In this document: in pieces, positions 33,237 to 41,225 of the stretch
Layout: each line of letters begins with the position of its first letter
How positions within the stretch are numbered: the stretch's first letter is position 1
Origin: an uncultured bacterium
GTDB lineage: Bacteria; Armatimonadota; UBA5829
Reading direction: 5' to 3'
Length of the DNA: 44,667 bases
Assembly (NCBI GenBank): GCA_938074205.1
Contig: CALJES010000014.1
Span: forward strand, 1 to 44,667
Program-made: the position numbers and the translations under genes
Notes under the pieces: generated by a model
Database searches by the model: none
The model's input: only the letters and a program-made list of their open reading frames with translations
Told to the model about the DNA's origin: nothing

Positions 33237-34478
33237 TCAGACTTCCTGATATCCCATCTCCGCCCATATTCTCTTTGCGAACTCAAAAGCCTCGGGAGGC
33301 GGAACAATTTCCCCTTTTATAGATGGCCAAGGTTGACCAGGTTTTCGATCTTCGGGAAAAGGTGAGAAGTCGTCATTTTCATAGCGCTTGCGAGTATTCT
33401 CGTCGCGAAAGTCCGGGATTTCATATGGCCGTCCACTGTCCAGACACGATCGCCATCCCTGGAAGGCGATAAGGGTCATATCAAGTGCGCGATATACGTT
33501 CATCCACGGTTGTTCGCCGGTTCGTATGGATTCGGCAAAGTGATACATAACGAAGAAGTCGCCGCCACCATGTCCCGCTTTTCTCGCTAGGTCAGCGTGA
33601 ACTGGGAACTCCGGTAAATAAATTTTCTCCCGCACATCACCTGGCCGCATGTCCCACGGCTCGTGTACAACGCGCACCATGGATGGATTTCCGTGCCGCA
33701 GGTTCTCCATTGCGCCACGCGTGCCGTGAAATCGATACCAGATACTGTGGCCTCGCAGCGACAACCCCATTAGCCGCGCAACCGAACCGTTATCCATTCT
33801 GCACAGGATAATTGCCCCGGGGTCGCCGCGCCGAAGATGCAGGCGCTCTTCGTCCTTCTCGGATTGGGGAATAGCGAGGGCATTTACTGAAATAGGCCTG
33901 GTGTCGGTCACATACATTATGGGGGACATTGCATGCGTAGGATAGTAGGTTGGGGGAATGTGGTTACGCCAGTGATTTACTCCTGGGGCGAGACGATTGT
34001 AGCCGGCGGAATCTATAGGATGATTGTATTCCCCTTCAGCATATTGAACCTCACCAATTTCACCTTCCTTGTAGAGACGGCGCATCTCCTGTGCGTAAAG
34101 CGAATACGCGTAGTTCTCAGCAAACATGTATATCTTCCCGTGCTTTTCGAACGAGCGAGCAAGGGCAACACCTTCTGCTGGGGTTTTGCAGGCAATGCAC
34201 TCGCTCATTACGTGTTTGCCCGCCTCGAATGCTTTGATCGCGAAGGGCGCGTGCTCGTGGTAATAATTCGCGAGAACTACGGCATCCAGGTCGTGTTCCA
34301 GAAACTTGTCATAATCCGTGTATGTTGCGACCCCGTACTGCTTGCCCGCTTCCTTAAGCTTGTCCTCTCTCACATCGCACAGAGCGACAAGCTCCATACC
34401 AACTGCGTCAGCAAACTTCGCAAAAGACAGCCCCCTTCCTATTCCCACTATTCCCAACCGAATCTTCTTTTCAGACAT
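33237..34478 (-). CDS. Gfo/Idh/MocA-family oxidoreductase
   Basis: A 413-residue cytosolic oxidoreductase. The Rossmann fold begins LGIVGIGRGLSFAKFA near residue 7. The usual EKP motif region reads GKHVMSECIACKTPAEG, so the conserved Lys is displaced and catalysis may differ or rely on another residue. HAMSPIMYVTDTRP and AEGEYNHPIDS belong to the C-terminal domain. ATG at 34478 with GAGAGG upstream is chosen; the open frame extends another 43 codons through the terminator of the preceding gene. It lies downstream of a Tat-exported relative at 34595-35905, but a strong terminator lies between them. Sugar or sugar-acid oxidation is inferred from the family. Confidence 0.88.
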   Translation of the reverse strand: MSEKKIRLGIVGIGRGLSFAKFADAVGMELVALCDVREDKLKEAGKQYGVATYTDYDKFLEHDLDAVVLANYYHEHAPFAIKAFEAGKHVMSECIACKTPAEGVALARSFEKHGKIYMFAENYAYSLYAQEMRRLYKEGEIGEVQYAEGEYNHPIDSAGYNRLAPGVNHWRNHIPPTYYPTHAMSPIMYVTDTRPISVNALAIPQSEKDEERLHLRRGDPGAIILCRMDNGSVARLMGLSLRGHSIWYRFHGTRGAMENLRHGNPSMVRVVHEPWDMRPGDVREKIYLPEFPVHADLARKAGHGGGDFFVMYHFAESIRTGEQPWMNVYRALDMTLIAFQGWRSCLDSGRPYEIPDFRDENTRKRYENDDFSPFPEDRKPGQPWPSIKGEIVPPPEAFEFAKRIWAEMGYQEV

Positions 34479-34551
34479 AGTGACCTCTCCCGAATCAGAG
34501 TATCTCAGTGGATCAACCGCATTGCGCAAGCAGTGTGGTAGAAAGTGCAAA

Positions 34552-34582
34552 GGGCTCCCGCGAGCGCATTTCGCAGGAGCCC
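34552..34582 (-). terminator. Terminator after the Tat-exported oxidoreductase gene
   Basis: GGGCTCCCGCGA (34552-34563) pairs with TCGCAGGAGCCC (34571-34582) with a single mismatch and a short loop. On the minus strand a T-rich TTTGCACTTTC follows. It sits 13 bp after the stop at 34595 and separates the two oxidoreductase genes. Confidence 0.8.
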
Positions 34583-34594
34583 CAACGCAAATCG

Positions 34595-35905
34595 CTAGAG
34601 CCTCCATCCCCTCCGATAGGGAGGATTGATGTAGTAGTCAGCCTCAGGGCAGTTTATAGCTCTCATATTCTCCGCATCCCAGTAGATTGGCTTGCCTGTG
34701 AGTATTGCGAGGTTTCCCAGTAGGATGGTTTCGGTTAGAGCTGCTGCGTAGTCGAAATTGGACATGGCCGGCTCACCGCCCTTGCACGCTCGAATCCACT
34801 CTTCGTGGTGCCCCGGCGAACGTGGGAGCGTCGGCTCCGGTTTCTTGTAGTCAGCAAAGTCTTCTGCAGGAAGAAGCTCGTAACGGCTGCAATAGTCGTC
34901 GCCTGCGTACAATCGGCCTTTCTCTCCGAGAAGCACGACGCCGCTTCCAGGCAGCTCGCGACCATACAGGACGTCCGATGAAGGCTTCAACCCACCGTCA
35001 TACCACTTCAGTCTTAGCGTACGCAGACCATCGCGTTCCGGGAAGTAGTAGGTGACTATCGACTGCTTCGGATAGGTCTCCTTCGTCTTGCCAAACACTT
35101 CTGCTTCGATGCAAGTAGGATTCCTCAGATCTAACGCCATAAAAGGCATGTTCAAAGTGTGGCAGCCCATGTCGCCCAGGGCACCGGTTCCGAAGTCGAT
35201 CCACCCACGCCAGTTGAAAGGTTCATAGCACGGGTGATACGGGCGTGCCGGAGCGGGACCCAGCCACAGATCCCAATGCAGATGGGGCGGAACCGGCGGA
35301 GTCTCAGTAGGCCTCTCGATGCCTTGTGGCCATATCGGACGGTTGGACCAGACAGCGATCTCATACACCTGTCCGATAGCACCTGAGCGTACTACCTCAA
35401 CTGCTTCTCTCAAACCGCTGCTCGCAGTGCCCTGATTTCCCATCTGGGTTGCGACCTTGTACCTGCGTGCGGTATCCCGCATTACTTGAGCTTCATAGAT
35501 AGAATGCGTTAGGGGCTTCTCACAGTAGCAGTGCTTGCCCATCTTCATAGCCATGACCGACGCAACCGCGTGGGTGTGGTCCGGCGTACTGACCACGACG
35601 GCATCAATCTGGTTGTCCATCTGGTCGAGCATTCTGCGGAAATCTGCGAAACTCTTGGCATTCGGAAAGTCCTTGAGAGCGGCAGCAGTGGCGTTGTCAT
35701 TTGTGTCGCACAAGGCAACTATGTTCTCGCTCTTCACGCCATCCAGATTTGCCCTCCCTCTGCCTCCGCAGCCTACGATGGCTATGTTCAGTTTATCGTT
35801 TGCTGGGTAGCCGAAAACCATTCGACTGTCGCGTAGGAAAAGAAAGCTGAAGCCACTAGCAGCTGCGCCTTTGAGCAATTCCCGACGAGAGATTTTCCTC
35901 GACAT
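34595..35905 (-). CDS. Tat-exported Gfo/Idh/MocA oxidoreductase
   Basis: A 436-residue oxidoreductase with a twin-arginine signal: ISRRELLKGAAASGFSFLFL (residues 5-24). The Rossmann fold follows with LNIAIVGCGGRGRANLDGV (about 38-56). The family motif GKHCYCEKPLTHSIYEA (about 122-138) is intact, and the C-terminal domain has WIDFGTGALGDMGCHTLNMPF. Tat export implies folding with bound NAD(P) in the cytoplasm, as in glucose-fructose oxidoreductase, and work in the periplasm. ATG at 35905, eight bases after GGAGG, is preferred over the further-upstream open frame. Such proteins are common in Planctomycetota and Armatimonadota carbohydrate loci, in line with the surrounding secreted proteins. 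Confidence 0.92.
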   Translation of the reverse strand: MSRKISRRELLKGAAASGFSFLFLRDSRMVFGYPANDKLNIAIVGCGGRGRANLDGVKSENIVALCDTNDNATAAALKDFPNAKSFADFRRMLDQMDNQIDAVVVSTPDHTHAVASVMAMKMGKHCYCEKPLTHSIYEAQVMRDTARRYKVATQMGNQGTASSGLREAVEVVRSGAIGQVYEIAVWSNRPIWPQGIERPTETPPVPPHLHWDLWLGPAPARPYHPCYEPFNWRGWIDFGTGALGDMGCHTLNMPFMALDLRNPTCIEAEVFGKTKETYPKQSIVTYYFPERDGLRTLRLKWYDGGLKPSSDVLYGRELPGSGVVLLGEKGRLYAGDDYCSRYELLPAEDFADYKKPEPTLPRSPGHHEEWIRACKGGEPAMSNFDYAAALTETILLGNLAILTGKPIYWDAENMRAINCPEADYYINPPYRRGWRL

Positions 35906-36061
35906 TTTTGTCCCTCCACCTGTTGTCAAAGAATGGGACTAAAGAGTCCTTCCCTGATGCTAATTCTGCAAGCGGGAAGCGTTATCCTCTTGAAGGTTCT
36001 GAGGGTCGGAGGGAGTAACCGAACAACGGCTACGGGCTAGAAATGCATTGGCTCGGCCCAA

Positions 36062-36817
36062 TTAGTAGATGCCTGCCAGGAACTCGCCGCCTGTGTTCCA
36101 CTTCACGTGCCCGTCGAGATAAAGCACATTGCCCCCGGCACGCGGGTCGCGCCAGTCCTTACGTAGATGGGTTAAGCTGAAGCTGTGCCAAGGCTGGGCG
36201 TCTCGTGCAGCACCAATTTTGGTAAGTTGTCTGAAGGCGGTAATAGGCTTACCGCTCAGGAGGTCAGTTCCCTTTACGCCGTCCGGCGATACATTTCCAG
36301 TGTAGGGGTTTTCTGTACCAAGTCTCCACTGATAGCTGGAGCCGTACTTGGGGTAGACGCACATGTCATATTGAGGACTCGTCTTCACAAATTTTCCGGC
36401 TGTGTCCAGCGGCGGCTGAATGTAATCCTTGGGGCAGCGGAAGACCGTGTATACGTCGTAACTGGTGGAAGGGTTGAGAGGTTTGCCGATGATGTAAGGC
36501 ACCAATAGATAGTGAATCTGGTGGATTGGGCAGGCCGGATCGTTCTTTCTAGACTCGTCCATTTGGATCGGTTGTCCAGAGTATTCGAACGAGTAGTAGA
36601 AGTTAATGGGCAGCGACGGCGGCATTACATCATTATATTGGTTGAGGTACATTGATAGCGCTCCATAGATCTGGCGCAAGTTGGAGGCGCATGCACTGAT
36701 TCTCCCTTGTTCTCTAGCACGTCCCAGTACTGGAAACAGCACTGCAGCCAGAATAGCCACTATGGCGATTACGACTAGGAGTTCAACAAGTGTAAATCCG
36801 CGTCTTCGCAGTTCCAT
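36062..36817 (-). CDS. Pseudopilin-like protein
   Basis: A 251-residue prepilin-type protein. The N-terminus [16 protein letters not shown] carries the prepilin peptidase site after Gly7, with Glu at +5, and a helix [20 protein letters not shown]. The globular part has [22 protein letters not shown] and ends [17 protein letters not shown], the DG-containing strand of the DUF1559-like group. Here the upstream His is not exactly ten residues before the DG. It precedes the Tat oxidoreductase by about 156 bp and has its own promoter. It is a paralogue of the genes at 32285 and 44098. Confidence 0.9.
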   Translation of the reverse strand: MELRRRGFTLVELLVVIAIVAILAAVLFPVLGRAREQGRISACASNLRQIYGALSMYLNQYNDVMPPSLPINFYYSFEYSGQPIQMDESRKNDPACPIHQIHYLLVPYIIGKPLNPSTSYDVYTVFRCPKDYIQPPLDTAGKFVKTSPQYDMCVYPKYGSSYQWRLGTENPYTGNVSPDGVKGTDLLSGKPITAFRQLTKIGAARDAQPWHSFSLTHLRKDWRDPRAGGNVLYLDGHVKWNTGGEFLAGIY

Positions 36818-36861
36818 AGCATACCACTTTCGATGAAGTTTTTAGATCGCCGCCCGATATT

Positions 36862-36902
36862 ATTCTACCCCAACTATCTTATTGTGGTAACATTTCGTCA
36901 CC
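36862..36902 (-). promoter_or_regulatory. Pseudopilin promoter with overlapping inverted repeat
   Basis: On the minus strand TTACCA (36885-36890) and TAGAAT (36862-36867) are spaced by 17 bp. An inverted repeat, GGTAAC (36886-36891) N5 GTCACC (36897-36902), overlaps the -35 hexamer and could hold a repressor or activator. Confidence 0.45.
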
Positions 36903-36916
36903 ATTATTATCGGAAG

Positions 36917-38827
36917 CTAAAATAAAACCTCAAGCCAGGACGAGTTAATGACGCGTTCGGCGTTCACGGTTTCAAGTGTTCCAACCACCCACACTACGTC
37001 CCCCTCAGCTACTGGGGCATCGGTGACTACCCGGATGCCGCACGGTTGTACTGGATCCTGGAGATAAACAAACCCATCGTAGACCGCACTAACTATTAAA
37101 CCGCAAGCACTTGCTATAACCCCATCCACATTCGCCTTCATCGCGCTAAGACTGAGCGGTTCGAGGGCGACAATTCTCTGCGAACGGTCAGCTCGCCCTA
37201 TTTTGTCGCTTGCCTCGACAACAAAAGAGCCGGCCGAGTTAGCAGTTACCAAACCGTCGGAACTTATCTGGGCTATAGATCCGGTAGAGGCAGGTGCACC
37301 GTTCGGAAGCCTTTCATCGGTGATACTCCACGTTATCGGGGGCGTTCCTGCAACTGCGCGAAATCTCGTCTGCGCGCCGCTGACCATAGTTAGCGTGTCT
37401 GGGGATATTCTCAGATAATTGGGCTCCGCGCCGCCCACGTAAATGTCGTCGACATAAAAATCCGCCGCTCCGCTGGTCTCCTCAAATCTTATACACTGCA
37501 AGCCGCTGCCAGCGGATGCATCTTTAAAACTCGCTCCTGAAAGCTTCAGCACGCCGTTGACAAAAACTTGGTATCTTTTGATGTAGTAATCCAGCCTCAC
37601 GTCGATGCGGTACCATGTGTTCGGCTGACAGCTTGCAAGGGTTGACCACACAGGGTTGCCGAGTTGATCCGTGTCGTAGGCCTGCAGTTCCCCGTTTACT
37701 AGTCTGATTATACAAGCTTTGTATGCGCAGTGAGTCGTTCCTGCAGACACAAAGGCGTCGGTGGAGGCTGCCGAAAAGCTCATCCAGTACTCGAACCACT
37801 GGACCCCCGATGCTGGAGTGTTGGAAACGATGCGCTGTGCGTTTTGACATCTTAATGCCCCACATCTGCTGTTTGCGCGTCCACGCAGCACTACAGAACC
37901 GCTGCCTGCCCACCCATCTTGCCCGTCGAGAGCACCTCTTCGATAAACCGGAGGATCAAAGTTGCTTTCGAACAAAACTTCTGCTCCACTTTGCCGGGCT
38001 CGGTCGAGGATCATTAAGCAGTTTGCGATACGCCGGTCAGTACCGTCCGAGGGTGAGTTTACCGTCGTCCCGTTGATTACCATCGTTGTCGAGCCGCCAC
38101 CGTCGAATGACAGTCCATTGTGGCCGCCGAATTCTTTCAGCAAGTATCCCAGCTCGTTCGCAGTCATTCCCCTGCTCGACGGCTGCCTGCCGTCCACTGT
38201 GGCCAGGATGAGAGTCTTGTAGTCGGCGCTTACAGCAGCCCCCGTTCTGGGCTGTCTAGATGTTTGGTCGGGAATATCTGGTTCAACTTCCCATCCTACA
38301 ACACCGTTTCGAATAATCCTCGGACCGCCCGCCACCACGTTGTGCCACCACTGCTGGGGTGACATGAATATTCCCACCACGGCGTATGAGTTGTCGGACG
38401 GGAAAGCCATTGCTGTGCGGTCTGGGACTATCGGCGAGGTGCGTCCCGGCGGCAGTATCAGCAGGCCGTCCGTCATGTTGTGCCCTTGCGGTATGTGCCG
38501 AAAGTCATTCCACGGATCAGCAAAAGCGGCAAAATAATCGCAGTTTATACCGGCTACGGCATTGTACCTCTGACAAATTGACCGAACCGTCTCGCCATCG
38601 TCCGGTTTATCGTTGTCGTTCTTCAGACCTGCTCGAATCCTGACTCGCGGACTGGTGAGATCTACTATGAGAACGTGGATGTTTAAAGGATCAGTGGTTA
38701 CGCGATGCAGATGACGAACGGCAGGCGCGGGGTCTCCAGGGATCAAGACTTCCCATGTGTCTGCAGCGCTACACGGCCCGCAGCTAGCAAGAACTAGGAA
38801 TGAGGCTACAATAAGAGCTGAGCGCAT
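36917..38827 (-). CDS. Secreted phosphodiester glycosidase (NAGPA) with jelly-roll, Ig-like and OB modules
   Basis: A 636-residue exported protein. Signal peptide 1-21 (SFLVLASCGPCSA) precedes an NAGPA domain (about 40-275) with GINCDYFAAF, RTGAAVSADYKTLILATVDG and FDGGGSTTMVING, the conserved features of phosphodiester glycosidases (PF09992), which remove sugar caps from phosphodiesters in glycans or exopolysaccharide. Residues about 286-468 form a concanavalin-like jelly roll ending FYVDDIYVGG. About 475-560 is Big2/Ig-like, and 562-636 is an OB-fold-like unit. ATG at 38827 with GAGG eight bases upstream is preferred over the longer open frame. The jelly roll and OB unit are shared with the genes at 39739 and 41226. 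The glycosidase role is from the family; its substrate here is unknown. Confidence 0.88.
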   Translation of the reverse strand: MRSALIVASFLVLASCGPCSAADTWEVLIPGDPAPAVRHLHRVTTDPLNIHVLIVDLTSPRVRIRAGLKNDNDKPDDGETVRSICQRYNAVAGINCDYFAAFADPWNDFRHIPQGHNMTDGLLILPPGRTSPIVPDRTAMAFPSDNSYAVVGIFMSPQQWWHNVVAGGPRIIRNGVVGWEVEPDIPDQTSRQPRTGAAVSADYKTLILATVDGRQPSSRGMTANELGYLLKEFGGHNGLSFDGGGSTTMVINGTTVNSPSDGTDRRIANCLMILDRARQSGAEVLFESNFDPPVYRRGALDGQDGWAGSGSVVLRGRANSRCGALRCQNAQRIVSNTPASGVQWFEYWMSFSAASTDAFVSAGTTHCAYKACIIRLVNGELQAYDTDQLGNPVWSTLASCQPNTWYRIDVRLDYYIKRYQVFVNGVLKLSGASFKDASAGSGLQCIRFEETSGAADFYVDDIYVGGAEPNYLRISPDTLTMVSGAQTRFRAVAGTPPITWSITDERLPNGAPASTGSIAQISSDGLVTANSAGSFVVEASDKIGRADRSQRIVALEPLSLSAMKANVDGVIASACGLIVSAVYDGFVYLQDPVQPCGIRVVTDAPVAEGDVVWVVGTLETVNAERVINSSWLEVLF

Positions 38828-38845
38828 CCACGTTTCCTCACTACC

Positions 38846-38874
38846 GTGATACCTCAAAACTTGCCTCGCATCAA
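38846..38874 (-). promoter_or_regulatory. Probable promoter of the NAGPA gene
   Basis: On the minus strand TTGATG (38869-38874) and TATCAC (38846-38851) are separated by 17 bp. The -10 sits in GGTATCACGG, similar to the GGTGATATCACC context of the promoter at 43745. Confidence 0.4.
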
Positions 38875-38892
38875 GTGCAAATCAAAAATAAG

Positions 38893-38922
38893 GCCGTGCT
38901 CAAAACTTCTGGTGAGAACGGC
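38893..38922 (-). terminator. Terminator of the PEP-CTERM gene
   Basis: GCCGTGCTC (38893-38901) pairs with GAGAACGGC (38914-38922) with one mismatch and a 12-nt loop. The minus strand continues into TTATTTTTGATTT, a good U tract. It lies about 30 bp past the stop at 38954. Confidence 0.8.
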
Positions 38923-38953
38923 TTGCTCGACACAACCGTCGAACCGATACTAA

Positions 38954-39601
38954 CTATCTTCTCCGTTTTAGCAGCGCCGAAGCCGGCACGCCCGCAAGCA
39001 GAGCAACGAACCCGCTCGGCTCAGGTACTAGCGTTATTCTCAGTTCTGCCCAGCACCGGGTGATGTCCCAGGGGAAGTCCCATTTGGCATATAGCCAAGA
39101 CGTTTCCTTAAGCCACATGAGTTGGCCGTTGGCACCGGCATTGTAGGCCTCACTCTCCGGAGTATGCGGTCCCGGGCCAGTAGACTTCCAGCCGCTGTCG
39201 TTGGGCCCATACTCGCTGCCTATGTACTGGTGATTGGTTCCCCAAGCGCCGACCCACGGAATCCCCGGTTCTATTGGCCAAGCCTCACCAGCTGCACCAT
39301 TGAACTGGGACTCAATCGGCTGCCAGCCGCCGTCTCTAGGGCAGGTAGACGGCACCCAGAAATCGATGAGGTACAGGTTCGTACCTGCCGGTACCCCGCT
39401 GCCCTCGAGCGACCAGTACACTCTTCGAACGCCGTCCATTCCGCTGGCCTTCCAGGCTGTGGAAGAGTTGTAACCTGCTCCCGGACACTCGACCCAGCCG
39501 CCACCATCGCGGTGATGAATCGGTAGAATCCAGCTGGCCGCCGTTGCCGCGCTGCCTGCAGTCAACGCCAATATCACTACTGCAATTAGGACTTTTCTCA
39601 T
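38954..39601 (-). CDS. Secreted PEP-CTERM protein of unknown function
   Basis: A 215-residue exported protein. A signal peptide (MRKVLIAVVILALTAGSAATAA) is followed by a Trp- and Gly-rich body (WILPIHHRDGGGW, WSLEGSGVPAGTNLYLIDFW, WKSTGPGPHTPESEAYNAG) that I do not recognise, probably beta-rich. The C-terminus is a PEP-CTERM sorting signal: VPEPSGFVALLAGVPASALL followed by KRRR. Such signals direct cleavage and surface attachment by exosortase in bacteria making exopolysaccharide. No exosortase gene is in the window. GGAGGG before ATG 39601 supports the start. It has its own strong promoter and terminator, so it is a single-gene unit. Confidence 0.85.
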   Translation of the reverse strand: MRKVLIAVVILALTAGSAATAASWILPIHHRDGGGWVECPGAGYNSSTAWKASGMDGVRRVYWSLEGSGVPAGTNLYLIDFWVPSTCPRDGGWQPIESQFNGAAGEAWPIEPGIPWVGAWGTNHQYIGSEYGPNDSGWKSTGPGPHTPESEAYNAGANGQLMWLKETSWLYAKWDFPWDITRCWAELRITLVPEPSGFVALLAGVPASALLKRRR

Positions 39602-39667
39602 CGCCTCTTCCCTCCTTTCTCTTAAGCATTGCTACACAGAGCCTTTACAGTCCGGCAATGCGGAGGC

Positions 39668-39696
39668 AATATACTTGCTTACACTCGGCTTGTCAA
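39668..39696 (-). promoter_or_regulatory. Strong promoter of the PEP-CTERM gene
   Basis: On the minus strand TTGACA (39691-39696) and TATATT (39668-39673) are spaced by exactly 17 bp. Just upstream lies the inverted repeat GGTACAATTACC (39699-39710). Confidence 0.75.
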
Positions 39697-39738
39697 CTGG
39701 TACAATTACCTATTTTTGTAATTATTTGGGTGGACAAA

Positions 39739-41199
39739 CTAAAGTGCTGGTCGCAAAATCCGCAGGTCTCCTGTTCCTCGAATCCATACGCTGCATTCAG
39801 GTGTGCTCACTCCAGGCACTAGCACTTCTTTGCCTGCAACACCGATAACAGAGACGTAATCGCCTGCTTTCACAGTGGGTACCGGATCCACTCCTGAGAT
39901 TATGTTGTCATAGTAGCACTTAACGGGCGAACCTGGGGAGCCGTCTGAGATTAGGAAATACCTGCGCCAGTCGCCTCTCCGTTCTTGTCCTCGCACAGTC
40001 GGCGGGCTGGTGCCAGGAACGTTGACCACCTTTCCCCACACCTTAACAAGTTTTCCACAGAGACCGGGGGTTTCGAGGTTCTTCAGTGTAGTTCCCAAGG
40101 GACGAGGCTGATCGGAGGACGGTGCTGCTTGAGTTATTTGAATTGCGTCCAAATACCGTATGCCGGCATCATTGGTGCGCATTATTCCCGTGACGTCAAG
40201 CCGCTCGGCCTGGTTGGTAGATGGCCACACGCCTGCAACGTAGCTTGTCGATACCCAAACGGCGGCAGATCTGTCGTTTTCCTCAATAGCCAAATAGCCT
40301 GGGAATGGATTCTTTGTGAAGCAACCGCTTACGACCTTGTTCCTTAATATCACCCACGTGTCATCCGGCAATGAGAGGGCTTCAGAAATCGAAGCGCATT
40401 CCACTGGGGTTTCGAGAATTCCGAAGTCGATCTGGTCGAACCAATAAGTCTCATACGTCCACCATTTGCTGCCTAGCACTATTGTATCGATTGGTGCCCC
40501 ACCTCCCCACGGCAGCGATGCACGCCTACCGTTGAACACAAGCTTGTCGTCGATATAAAACTGGACATCGCCAGGATTGCCGGTGTAGTCTTTAATGATG
40601 ATCGTATACTTGCGCCAACCTTGCCTGCGTGGGACCAGAGGTTTTCCCGAAGTGCCGTTGAGTACTTGATAGCCGTCCGTGGCGGTGTAGATGCAGCAGT
40701 TATCGAAAAACGCTCGGTTCTTGTTGTTGAGCCTTCCGATCTCGCCCATAACGCCGATCATGAAAACCTCAGCGCCAGGCGAAGTGGTATCAAGGAGCGT
40801 TATGTAACCGTTGGGCCACTGTTCGTCATAAGGTGGCGGTGGAACAGGCCAGGGTATGTCGTTGTCTTCGAACATCCAGCACTTGAGATATACATTGTTG
40901 TCAAATGGGATTGGAAGCGCGCACTGACTGTTATATGTGACTCGGTAATTTACCCACTCCCGAGCAGAGTTAATCCCCGGCGTGCGGATATGACTGTTGT
41001 CCCCCTTCAAATCCTCGTGACCCTGAGCACCTCCCCAACCGGATGGTCCCTTTTTCCAAATATTGCCATTGATCGAGGGCTCAAATCCATCTTGAAAAAT
41101 TGTTGCGCACCAGCCGGCCGTCACGCCGCACAACGCCGTTATTGCAGCTACGAGTACCATAGTCCGCAGCACTGAGATTCTACTCGATTCCACAAACAT
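39739..41199 (-). CDS. Secreted protein with jelly-roll and two OB-like modules
   Basis: A 486-residue exported protein of unknown function. After a signal peptide (about 1-32, ending TAGWCA) comes a concanavalin-like region (about 33-275) opening TIFQDGFEPSINGNIWKKGP, with WRKYTIIIKDYTGNPGDVQF YIDD-type strands and ending FDQIDFGILE. Two OB-fold-like units follow: about 280-365 (WVILRNKVVSGCF, YLAIEENDRSAAVWVS, RLDVTGIM) and about 370-486 (KLVKVWGKVVN, YFLISDGS, GDYVSVIGVAG). The AGGAGGAAAAGAGAG run before ATG 41199 supports the start. It follows the 813-residue relative by 26 bp, so the two are probably translated from one mRNA. Carbohydrate binding is a reasonable guess from the fold but not shown. 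Confidence 0.75.
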   Translation of the reverse strand: MFVESSRISVLRTMVLVAAITALCGVTAGWCATIFQDGFEPSINGNIWKKGPSGWGGAQGHEDLKGDNSHIRTPGINSAREWVNYRVTYNSQCALPIPFDNNVYLKCWMFEDNDIPWPVPPPPYDEQWPNGYITLLDTTSPGAEVFMIGVMGEIGRLNNKNRAFFDNCCIYTATDGYQVLNGTSGKPLVPRRQGWRKYTIIIKDYTGNPGDVQFYIDDKLVFNGRRASLPWGGGAPIDTIVLGSKWWTYETYWFDQIDFGILETPVECASISEALSLPDDTWVILRNKVVSGCFTKNPFPGYLAIEENDRSAAVWVSTSYVAGVWPSTNQAERLDVTGIMRTNDAGIRYLDAIQITQAAPSSDQPRPLGTTLKNLETPGLCGKLVKVWGKVVNVPGTSPPTVRGQERRGDWRRYFLISDGSPGSPVKCYYDNIISGVDPVPTVKAGDYVSVIGVAGKEVLVPGVSTPECSVWIRGTGDLRILRPAL

Positions 41200-41225
41200 C
41201 TCTCTTTTCCTCCTCCCAAACTAGT

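Noticed and set aside
33933-34541. 202-residue plus-strand frame opposite the Gfo/Idh gene
   Set aside because: Antisense to a recognised gene, and it runs through a terminator hairpin.
40621-41175. 184-residue plus-strand frame opposite the jelly-roll protein gene
   Set aside because: It has no ribosome-binding site or motif, and the opposite strand encodes a signal peptide and modular protein in an operon.
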